From contig JACBWW010000049.1 of NCBI GenBank assembly GCA_020086605.1, forward strand, positions 4,044,469 through 4,108,468: a DNA stretch of 64,000 nt, read 5' to 3'. The stretch's first letter is position 1, and each line of letters starts with the position of its first letter. Below are positions 38,525 through 50,500 of this stretch, one piece after another. Both the position numbers and the translations under genes were made by a program. This DNA is from Lanius collurio (lineage: Eukaryota > Chordata > Aves > Passeriformes > Laniidae). The notes below the pieces were generated by a model that saw only the letters and a program-made list of their open reading frames with translations, searched no databases and was not told the origin of the DNA.

Positions 38525-41500
38525 GTGAATGCATATGTGAGCTGATCTTGAAATGCAGGAGCCCCAAGTCTCTTCTGAAGGGTTTGTTTTGTCCTGTGTG
38601 TATGAATTTTCTGCTCATTTGCCCTTGCTGGGTAGCATTCTCTGTATCAACAACTCTGCAAGTGAGAATGCCAGTTTGATAAGACACATCAGTAGGATAT
38701 TTGGTAGCACACATCAAATTGAATTGGTATGGTAGATTAGGAGGAGAACAGCTCAGTGTGAGGGTGATTTACTTGCTGTAGAATTTTATATATAAGCAGT
38801 ATAGCACTGGGTATTTTACAAGGTGATGTGAAAAATCTCTTCCTGTGATGTCTTTTTGCTCATCAACCTCTAAAAGCTTTTTTTGGTTTGTATTGTAGAA
38901 CTGTTGGCTCCATTACAAACATTTTGCCAAAGCTGCATCAGGAGCAGTTGGTACTGTACCTTCTGTTCTTCAGAAAGGAGTGGTGGCTATAGCAGGGTAC
39001 ATCTGGGAGAAGCCAATAGCTTTCCCTGAAAATCCTTAATGATTTGAGTCCCTTTGGTGAGATAGATTTGTTTCTGGATCACAGGAATTTAGGTATCAGT
39101 TACTTTTTTCTTTAAAAGGTTAGAGCAAAACCCAGGGGATCTGAGAATTTTGTGTGTAAAAGACAGAGGTATCTTACTGTTTATATGACAGCAGAGCATG
39201 AAGTCACATATTTGCTGTATTGTGGTTTTACACTAGTGTTTAAATTCTTCTGAATTATTTTTGGACCTGGTCCAAGTTCTCTGTCTCGTAGGTATCTAGC
39301 AGGAAAGTTGTTTGTAGAAGTACCTCTGGTATTTTGCTAAAAGGTCCTATATAATACAATGTTCTGGGACATATTTACAGCTGCTGTGACTCATAACTTG
39401 TAGAATCATTCTCCAGACTTCATTTTTTTTCATAAGCTGAAGGATTTATGGGCAGTTTATAATATGACATCAGGACATACTGGAAGTTACTGGAAAATAC
39501 AGGTATAAAGGATTTTTAAGCAACCAGCTTTGAGTTGTCTACTTTAAAAAAAGCATGTCTAAAATAATTTCACTGACTCTGCCTGAAAATCTCGTAAGCA
39601 TTTTGCAATAGTAAGACTGATACTGTGGCACACTGACTTTGTTACATACAGGGAACTGACTTGGCTGTAAGTTGTTTGGTATATTTTTTCAGTGCTTGCA
39701 ATTGAATCTTAACCAAGTGTTGGAGGAGAGCATTGTTGGGCATAGTTGAGATATTTGATTTGATAGCATGTGTATCTGTTTCCAGGCAGTAATTTACCAG
39801 TCTGGGATGTTTTCCCTGCCAAGTCCCAGTAGTTTCAGAAGCTCAGTTCAGCAGTTTCATTTGGGCTGATCGTGTAAATACCACACACAGCAAGATACCA
39901 AATACCTCTTGTGAACAATCCTTTTGACTTGTTAGTTTAGGAAAAAGTCAAGAAGTCAGTGAGTGTGGGCATGTGATCTCAGCAGTGGATTCAAAGGTAT
40001 TTATTATAGTGCTAACGGACTATGATAAGTTTAGTTTTGGCTTGGTATTTAAGGTATGCCAGACAGAGGCTCGCATTTCATACCAAATTATTGCCAACCC
40101 ATTTGATATTGAAGAATGCTGAGCTCAGTGTAGTGGAAATCTGCTGTTTCATGGACAGAGTATTGATGTGATTCAATGTCTTGTCTCTGGCTGCCATTTA
40201 GAAGCCATGAAGTTGCACAACCAAGCTATGAAGGACCGTTATGAGGAACTTTCCACATGGAGAGAGAAGCAGAAAGAAGAACGAGAATTTTATGAGTTAA
40301 AGTTTAAGGAGGCGAAGCAGTGCTTGCAGGCCAAGTGCATTGAAAATGAACAGCTACAGCAGCAACTTCAGAGCTTAAAGGAAAGAGAAGAAGGAGCTGA
40401 AATGGTAAATAAGGAATTGGTTAGATTGACATGTTTTTGAATTGAAAGTCTGGAGCATTCAGTCTGTTCTATAAGGTTCTAAGATTCATCACACTGAAAG
40501 GTTTGGAGATTTGTTAACATCTTCATTTTTATCCTTAGCTCTGACAAATGGTCTTGACTTGACTTACTTTATAAAGGGAGGCTTTTTAAAGTGTAGTAAC
40601 AGAAAATTATGTGATAATTTACATTTTTGTTAACTTTTAATAAACAATAATAATTAAATTTTTTGCATAATAAATAAGAATTAGCATTTCTTGCTGATTT
40701 TTCATTTATTCCTGGATATCTCTTGACTTTATCCTTCCCTTTGCTTTTTAGATTATCTGTCTCTCATGATCATTTAATTGGTTTTTGTATTGTGTTTCCA
40801 ATAACATGCTTCCAGGGAGAAGTTGACACGTAAACAAGCAAAAAAAAAAAAATTATGTGCCATCTATTTTATTATATCAGTCTTCTTTTATGAAGTCTGA
40901 GGTCAGATTAGATGTGTGCTTCTGCTGCTCCATTTGAGTCTGACTGAGCTTTCTCTCTGTGTCCTGCCTTTGGCTCTGTTACACCTCATTTCTAATGTTG
41001 CAGGTGGTTGCACAGTAGCCAGGCAACATTTTGCAGGTGGTACTGAAGGCGTCTGTGGGCAAAGCCGATCAAAACAAAACCTGCTTTGTGTTCCACATGG
41101 TCATGTGAAAAGTTACTTAACAAGAAGTTCCATGCAGAGCCAAACTGATGCATTCTGGTGTCTGGTACCTCCAGGACTCATGTGGATTCTCTGTTGTCTG
41201 ATGAAGGATGAATGTATCAACATTTTTCTCAACAGTCACTAGTAAACTCTCCTCTCCTGACTTTTATGGAACTCAGTAAGAAATGTTTCAGCATGTAAAT
41301 CAAAATTGGCCAATAAACTCAGAAGATGCAAGGGGGAGGAAAGTCATGTTTAAATAGTGTGATTGTGTAAGTATTACTTACACAATCTTTACAGACTGAA
41401 AGTTGTGTTTCAGGATTGTCAGGAAAATTCAGGATTTCATAAATCATTCAGAATTTCATAAATCTGGCTTTTTTTTTTTAACGAAAAGTAGAGGATTTGT

Positions 41501-44500
41501 AATCCTTCTACCTGTTGTAGAACTTCTTGCACATTGAACGCTTAACGTATGCTGTTGCCAGAGTTTTCCAGCCTGCTTGAGAAATCTAAAATCTCTCTCT
41601 TTCACTAGAACTGACTCTAAATGTATCCTCTTACAGTATAAGCACAAAATCAGAGGCAGCAGCAGGTCAGGGAGGGAGAGTGCTATTGTGTGATGAGAGA
41701 CGCTGTCAACATAGAGATAATTTGGAGATTTGGCATAATCATACCTCAAAATGTAATTCCGACTCCAGAAATTGTCCAAAATTTGCATTGATGATATGTG
41801 GTGTAATAAAGGCATTATCAGGAGGTGGAAGGCTCTGATTACAAAACGAGGAAGAAACAAAATCGCAGGGAAAGTTTCATAATGGGGAGCAGCATTTAAA
41901 TGAGAGGGAAAAATGAGTCCTGCTGGTTATGCAGATGCTTAAGAGAGGGTTTTGAGTATCCTAGAGAGAGGGAACAGGCAGAAGGCAAAGGATATGGTCA
42001 TGACTGGAAGGAGAGAAGTGTGTGAGAGAGAATCTGTGAGGAACAGACTTTGTAGAAGGGATCTACAACTTTGTGTGAAGGTCAGGGAATCGAGGAGATT
42101 TATACATGGAAATGGGGTACAAAGAAGTTATATAGTGGGGAAAGGCTAAGAATGGGGCATGTGGAAAAGCTTGCTGCCCACTGGTCTCTTCTCCTTTGAA
42201 TCTTGGTTAGATTTGGGAAAAGAGGAATAGGGATATGGGTGAAAAAATGAAATAATTGTGGAGGTTGGATTATACCCTATGTGGTAGCAAAGGTTATAAA
42301 TTTAGGCAAAAATTTACACCCTAGTTATCTGTGCATTGAGAGAACCAGTCCCATGTTTTCCAGCAGCATAATCCCCAGTGTTTGATTAACTTGCTTTCAC
42401 AGTTTAGACTTCTTGCTGTTGAGTGAACCAAAACATAGTTTAGAGATCTGTACAGTGGGTTTTTCCAGGCAAGCCTGAACAGAAAAGAAGGGATGTAGGG
42501 GGACACTGTTGTGTTCAGGCTGTGTGCTCTTGGCTGGTGTTCCCTTTTGGTTGGCTAATGCAGGGTGTGTTTATCCCAGGAGGGCTGCATGGCTCCTGAG
42601 AAGGAAGTGAGGCAGCTGAGATCCCAGGTGCAGCGGCTCCAGGCTGAGAAGGCAGATCTGCTTGCCATCATTTCAGAGCTGCAGGTCAAGCTGAACATCT
42701 CAGCAGAGGATTCCTTTGTGGAGATTGGGATGAACGTAAGTATAGGGAATAAAAGAAACACAGTAGCCTGCAGCCAGGTACCAGCCTAAAAAAATTTTTG
42801 TGATTCTTTGGTCTCTTACATTACCTGCTGTGGAGCACTTGTGTATTACAAGATGTAGTAGTAAACGACTTGGAATTAATTTTTGTCCTTCCTCTTTAAA
42901 GCTCTAAGTAAATGAATTTCATAGATAGTCTCTGTTGCACTAGTTAAAAATGTTTTTTCTTAGTTGGAGTTTCTGGGAACATCAGTGCTATGTTTTGTTA
43001 AGGGGCAACATCTGTACATAGACAGGGGGTATTTTCTTTTGAGAAGAGGCTTACTTCCTACTAACAGATAGGTAGAGATGCAGGCAAACAAAATTAAATG
43101 CAAAACTCTACATATTCCCTAGAGGCATAAATATGCACTTCTTTTATGGCTCTTGTATCTGGAAAATCTTCACAGGCAAACTGAAATGTGAAAATGCAGG
43201 CCTCTGCTATCCTTCTATCCCTCATATCCTCTCTCTGGAAAGTAGAAGTGCAAAAAGAAATTAAAATAATTTAATTAAAACTTCTTTGGAGTTGCCAGAG
43301 AAAACTCAGGGGTGCATTCTTTCTTTCTTTGGGCTACAAAGATCAAGGAGTAGGGTTTTTACGGGGAAAGAAAAGTGGTTCTTTTAGGAGGCAGGAGAGT
43401 GATTTCTAGGCTTATATTGAAAGTCACCTGCAGTGCCATTGACTTGCTGTGCGGTGCACAGTCATCTTCACAGGGAGAGTGGCTGTGGAAGTTACTGATG
43501 AATGGAGAAGGGGAAATCTCATTGTTGTTCCTCTTCTCTGATCAAGCTGGAAGAGATACAGGAGGTATTTAAATCAAGAATTTCCAAACACGAAGATGAT
43601 CTGTAGGAGTTTTTTATTTATCTATATTGCCATGATAGTAATTCTCCCTGTTTTTCTTCATTCCTTAACTCAAATAAATAAACCTCTGTCCTTCTTAGTC
43701 CAAATACCAAGCTAATAGTGTTTTTTTCTCTCCTAGGAAGGGGAAATTAGTAGAACTGCAAAGGAACATCAAGAGAATAGTGGTGAAATGCCCAGTAATG
43801 ATGCTGTCTACACGTACGTAGGTTCTTGTGTGATACAGACTTTTGCCTCGGGTTTTGTTTTCAATGTAAGGAAACTTCTTTCTATGAGGAAAGTGCTGGA
43901 AAATCCTCTTTTTCTTTGGCTTTTTTTTTTTTTTTTTGCACCCCTCCATTGCATTGGTTCTACCTTCCTAGCATGTGGTAAGACCCTCAGCTCTCTGACG
44001 TTTTTCCTTCCAGTTTTTACTACTGACAAGAGGGAGTGTATATTCTGGTCAGTTGGCCAGGCACTTAAGGACATTTTGACTTGCTGACTACTCAGGCTTT
44101 TCAGGGAGTCTGAACAGAAAAGACAAAGATAGAGGTTGCAGGGACTTCTTCCTTCCTAATCATTGGAGACCATCTAATAGAGTATCTGTCCTCTACCGAA
44201 TTATATTGATGTTGGTAGAATTAGAGGTTCTGTAGTGTTTCAGATCTGACCCTGTTTGTGTGTGGTTGGTATGAAGTGTATCCATTATAGGGTAGACACA
44301 CAGTGCAATAATACAGTCCTTGCTTTTCAGGTCACTGGGTTTAAGATACCAGCATTCTGTTCAGGTTACTTCTCAAAATTTGATCTTTACATCAGCTCTA
44401 GGACACAAGGGACTTTCTTGCCCCTGGCTGAACCTTTACTCCTTGTGGACATAGACAACTGATACTGTTAAACTTTCCATTTTGGGTACCGCCCAATTTA

Positions 44501-47500
44501 GCAGCTAGGTGGTTTTGGCTGAACTCTTATTTACTCTGTGCCATTGCTTTTGAAAGGGAAGGATATGGAAAGTGCTAAGGACATAGCAAACCAAAAGGCT
44601 GTGCTCCATGTACTAGTTGTCACTTCCTATGTCACTGCAAGGGAGAATAGTGTTTCAATGTAATGTCATACACACTTGTCCCTCAGCATGCAGTTAAGAA
44701 ATTGAAAGAGGAGAGAAAAAAAAAAACATTACAGTTGTGGACGAAACTGAGAGAGTTGCTGACCACAGACTGGGCTGCAAGTATTAAACTTGTAAGCTGT
44801 GGCTTGTGAGAACACTGATTATGAGAAGACATTCCCTGTGGAACTTGCTTACTTTTGGAGGAGAATATGGGCCATATCTACAAGAACAGGGGGCATACGT
44901 ACCTCTTAAAATATTTCCAGTGTCACCACGTGTCTTTGTCCAGTGCTGAAACTTTAGACGGGTGCTGTTAACAGGTTCAAAGAAATGTGATCCACTCAGA
45001 GTGGATTTATTTCTGTAAGGGTAGACCTACACTAAAAATCCCCTGATAAAAGTTGTTTACTTAAAATATCCTGGCTGAACACTGTCCTTTTGGTATGGAA
45101 TTTTGCTCACCAGAGGCTTCTAGTTTTCAGGAGCACACAGAAGACTCTGCTTTGCTTTGTTTTCTGAACTCCAAAAGCAAAGTTTTTAACACATGCTGTT
45201 TTACAGCTGAGATTCTGAAATGTACAGTATAACTTGCCTATCTTCCATATAGTTTGGGGATTTTGACTTTCTGTCTAGATGGCCATAAAAATTGATGAAA
45301 TGGAATACAGTATTTTATCACTTACCCTATTTTTAGGAGCTTTGTATTTGTTCTATTTCACTTTACAGTAGCATAATATGATTTTGAAAAGAGCTATAGA
45401 ATGTGAGGAGAGTGAAACATTAAAGAGATTTTTTTCTGAAATAGAAAGTGATTTCTGATGACCATTTTTAGTAGGATATGCTTTCTTTACCTGTAAAGGA
45501 GCGAGGCAGAGATAAGAAATGTTCCATGTTTTATTGCAAAAAAATGTTTGTAGGAACAGACAGCAGCACTTTGCAGAAAGGGCTGCAGAATAGGTCAGAA
45601 TAAGTGCATTGGGTTTTGTATTGTCATGACTGCTTTTGCTTTCCTTGCTTATGTGCTGAATTGTTCCCCCAGCTGGAAGGGGACTGCCTAAGCCCTTCAT
45701 TTGCACACAGAGGGGCTGTGGCTACTGGTCTTGGCTTTTGGAAATTGGGAATGAGCCGTTTGTTTAGAGCATCAGTTGTCAGCAATGTGTGAAGTGGTGG
45801 CCTCTCAGACTGGATCCCAGCATCAGGGTTAAGGGAGTGCACTGCTAAAGGGGTAGCTGCTTTTATTTACATCTTGTTTGGTTTGAAGCAGGAGCAAATC
45901 TGCCGATGAATCTAAGAATTTGGAGTCTGAGGAACTAACTGTGAGCCAGCTGCTCTGCTGTCTTAGAAATGAAACTCAGAAGAGGGAAAAACTTGAGAAG
46001 GAACTGCAGGATCACAAAGAGAGGTATGAAGTAGGTGGACTGTAACATTTGGAGCTGTTTTCTTTCAGGGCTGCTGCAGTTGTCAAGTCTCTGAATGATC
46101 AGCAACAAGCTGAAATATCAGTGTGATTTGGATGGGGAAATTCCTGAGCACTCAGTTGTAATAACATTTTGTGGTTGTCCTTACAGGGATAAAGCCCAGG
46201 TTCTCTTCCATGGACAAAAGAGAATTTATTTTGATTTCCTGAAGCACCACAGATCAAGGCAAATTGCCCATTTCCTCTTGGGTTTGAACTATCCCTGGGT
46301 TATTCAGAAAGATAAGATGACTAGTTGAGGGTGTTCTCTCCATTCACTCCTCCACAGTTATTTGGTTTTGTATGAATCATCTCTGTGCGGGGCCTTACCC
46401 AAATCACTATGTCTAAAACAGGATTACAGTCCTCTTCGTGATATTGGCAGGCTACATTTAGCAGTAGGTGAGCTTGCAAAAGGTCCTTAGAAATGTATAA
46501 AATAAGTTTAATTCCAAACTTGTCTAAGAGAGATTTTTCACAGTGAGACCTGCATGAGGGTCTGTCTCAGATCAGTTCTGTGGTTATAAATCAGCATGAC
46601 TGTTCAGGAGTGGTAAATTCCTCAAGCAGTTCCAGATCCCCACTCCACAGAGACAGTAAGACTTCCTGCACATTATCTACTATGAAAGGTTGGTGTCACA
46701 GTAATTGTTTCTATGTGGTCTTCCTAGAAGAGGTAGTGAGCCATAACCAAACAATTTTTAGAAACTTCAGCCCCTGACAATACCACAGAAAAACAGAGGC
46801 AGTATTGATCACTGGATTCAGTGAATAGACTGACCTATTTCCAAAAAGCTGGCAGTTTTGGACTGTACCAAAGATCAATCCCTTTGGACTGAATGTCATG
46901 ACCTTCACCACACCTGCAAACTTTCATGTTCATTTTGATTAAATGTACACAGTGTCCTGTGTTCTTCAAGAACCCCCATAATTGTGCAGGCCTTCCTGCA
47001 TGTCTGTGCTTTCCTTTCTGCCTTGTGCTTTTTTGTGGCTCTGATGCTACAGAGAGAGTACATCACTTGCATGAAATCCTTGCATAGTCACGATCTCACC
47101 TGAAACATAAGCCAAATCCATCATTATTGGTTCCTTCTGTTTTCCAGACTGTCAAAGCTGGAGAAGGAAACCAGAAGCTGCCTGGAGAGTGGGACGCAAA
47201 CTGAACAAGAAGAAGAGAGTTCAGAAGCTGTAAGTACCTGTCCTCAGCCAAAATATAACAACATATAGCTGACTTGTTGGGGTCAGCAACCTCAGGGTCT
47301 AGATTTTCACTTGCACTCAGGAAGCAAGGGGCAATTGTCCTGCACTGGAAATGGAAGTGAATGTTGAATTCCATGCTATGTGTCTTAAAGGTGGTTCCAA
47401 ATTACACCAGCCACTACAAAGGGGTGGGATTGGTGGCCAAGTATTAGGGAGACTTGGCATAACTGCAGTTATACCTCATTGCCCTGGCCATGCCCAGTAA

Positions 47501-50500
47501 ACAGAGAGAAATACAGTCATTTCTACCCCCAGAAATCATCTAGACTGTGTGAATTTCCTCACTGCTGCCTAGGTCAGCTTTTGGATCAGAATCCAGTGAC
47601 AGCATACTGTAAAACAGACTTTAAATGTGGAGCTCATATGGCACCTGTTTTAGGTTTGTTAATATTTTTTGTAGGATTACAATGGCAGGGCATAACTATC
47701 ATGGATTGAGACATAGTTCCAGGCAAAAACTTAGTCCTGATGTTTTCAGTTAAGGGTTTGAAAGTATGCTGGGGTTGGGATTCAGCTCCAGTCAGATGCT
47801 TAAACTTCTGTGTTTGCAGCTGTAAACTTCTGTGTGAGATGAGCATGCAATCCCATAGCCTTGGAGATCCTTGCTGGTTCAGTGCAACTGCATAATGCAG
47901 GCAACAAAGAGTGCTTGTATGTGAGATGTATGGGTTTCTGAAGTGCTGCATGGGACTTGGAAATATGCTATGGGACCTGTTGGAGACCTGTGCCCTTCTG
48001 AAGGTCAGGGCAAGTGTTTCAGGACAGGGCTGGATTGGTTAAACAAGACCAGTCTGCAGCTGGGCCAAGAGATGCCCTTCCTAGGGACAGCAGATGATGT
48101 CTTGGTTAATTAATGCTTTCCAGTGCTCTTATCTCAACTTTGCCTGAGTTACACCCTGAGCCCAAAGCTCCTCACTGAAGTGCTGATACTGAGGTCAGCA
48201 CTTGTGCTTATGCTGGCAGCTGTTTCCATCTACACTCTTGAGTTTCTCCAGAAACTGTTGTCAGCAGAACTCATGTTACCTGCCACTGTGGTAAAATGCA
48301 GGTCTTTAGTGAGGCAGTGTGGAATAACTGTAAAGCCTTGCAGATGAGGAACTGTGCAGACTGACTTAGGCTGTTTTCTCTGCTTATCTTTCTTAGCCTG
48401 CAGTTTTACTGCCTTGAATTGTTCATATTTAACTTTCATTATTTTTTTCTCTAAAAGGTTGGCAGTGAAGTAGAAGCCCTGAACCTGCAAGTTTGTGCTC
48501 TGTTTAAAGAGCTCCAGGAAGCCCATGAGAAGTTAAAAGAAGCAGAATTGATTCAGAAGAAACTTCAAGAAAAGTAAGGCTCCGAAGTGCAAAAGTTTTG
48601 TCATGACACCCAGTACATCCTTGCATGACAACTCCCACCTGGGGAAACTTAGCAGCTCTACAAATACCAGCTTAAATAACTGTTTCATAAAAGTGCTGTA
48701 AAAGAATGCTCCTTCTTTGAAGTGGAGAAATGCAGAAATACAGCAATTGTCAGAAAACCTGAGCTGCCAACCTAGTTCTACAAATAGAACCTCAGTGCCT
48801 TGAATTACAAGATTTGGGTTTTAACCCTTCATGACGTAAAGGCAAATCTTTTTTGTTTTCTCCTTCCTATAATCAATCCTTATTCTGGCTTTAGGGAAAA
48901 AAGCCAAGGGAACTAGTTATGACCTTTCCCCATGAGCTGTCTGGGCTTTTGAAGGAAATTGTGTAGGTTATAAAAGACCCTCACTTTTTTTGCTTAGTCT
49001 CCTGTCAAATTCCAGTTCTTTGAGATTCATAATAGTAAGAAAGTAAGTGTTGGTTTCGGTAGCTGTGCTTTCTGATGGTTGTGTATAGACTGATTTTTGT
49101 CTTTCTGTGTTCTTCATCAAAATAAGCCTTTAAAGTGGACCACACAAATACTATTTTTGCTATATGCCTAGTGGGCAGAATCCATCATGAAAGGGTGAAC
49201 AGGAGAGATCAACCTTTTTTTTCTTGTTCTGTCAGGTGCCAGGTATTGGAAAGGAAAAGCTTGGCTGCTGCATCAGAATTGGAGGAAAAGCAGCAGTTAA
49301 TATACACCGTCAAGAAACTGGAACTCCAGGTGGAGAGCATGCAGGCAGAGGTCAAGCTGGAACAAGCCAAGACACATGAAGAAAAGTGAGTATGGCTTGG
49401 TTTTGTATTACAGGGAGGTATTGTCAGTGAGGAAGCGAAGTCCAAGGGAACCTGGTCAAAGGGGAATTGAATCTGAAGTACTACTTTTGTGTCCTGCACT
49501 CTTTGAAACTGTTATGTTTGTAGATTATGAAGTAGAAGTCTGTATTCTTTCATCTACTGAACCACTCACTTAGGAATACTTGAGCTGTCAACTCTGACTT
49601 GTATCTTCCTTTAATCATAAAGTCCAAGGTGGGATAGAGCTGGGTGTAACATACAAGTGGAAGCTGCAGAGAAGTGATAACAGCTGTGCCACTGACTAGC
49701 AGGGGTAAATGCAGACACATCCTGGAGGGCAGGGACAAGTCAGGTGGTGACAGTGCTGGGAAAGTGACATTAAGGAAGAGGTCTGTAATTTCTACAATAT
49801 GTTTGCACTAGGAGAGTCAACTGTGTGGTGAAGCTGAGGTAAAGAGAGGCTGTTTGCTTTGGCTCCCTGCTCCCTTTCATGTGCAGTTCATGTAAGGAGT
49901 GTGAAAATGTCAGTCCAAGCTGTTCAGAGAGGCTGAACTTCCTGAAGGACACATCTTCAGCTGCTGCAGAAGCTGCTTGTTATCTTTGGAGTCTGTGTCT
50001 CGTTCTTCTGATGAATTCTCCTTTATTTGAAGTCTGAGTCAAGACTTGGTTGTCTTCCTAAGAGGGGTGTTATATTTTCAACAGAATTTGTGAGCTTCAT
50101 ATAAAAATACCAAGTGATGGATTCTTCAACATGAAATGCAGATGATCAGTAAGGACATTCATTGTCACTCAATCCATGGATAGAGCAGCACACAATTCAT
50201 TGGAAGAGAGAGGTTGAGAAATGGAGCATGACTTTTTCCTCACCAGAAATGTAGATTGATTTGCAAGAAGCCAGTAGTGGCTTTTTTTAAAGTACTAATA
50301 TTATTTAGATTTCAAAGAATTGTTTCAAATCTTCATCTCTTTTCTTGTCATAAACAGGGCAAGATACAATAACCTCCAGGATTCATACAGCAAACTCCTT
50401 CCAGAACTCACTGAGGCAATGAAAAAAATTGATGAAATGAAACTCAAAGAGGTAAACTCATCACAAGAAGAAATCGTAATTAATTAGGGGTGAGCGGAAA

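Noticed and set aside
38525..38679. OPTN exon 1 reading on into the intron as a longer protein
   Set aside because: A consensus donor and exact phase match to the next exon show this is intron read-through.
44945..45015. ATCCACTC-A-GAGTGGAT inverted repeat in an OPTN intron
   Set aside because: An 8-bp arm is short enough to be expected by chance in a window of this size.
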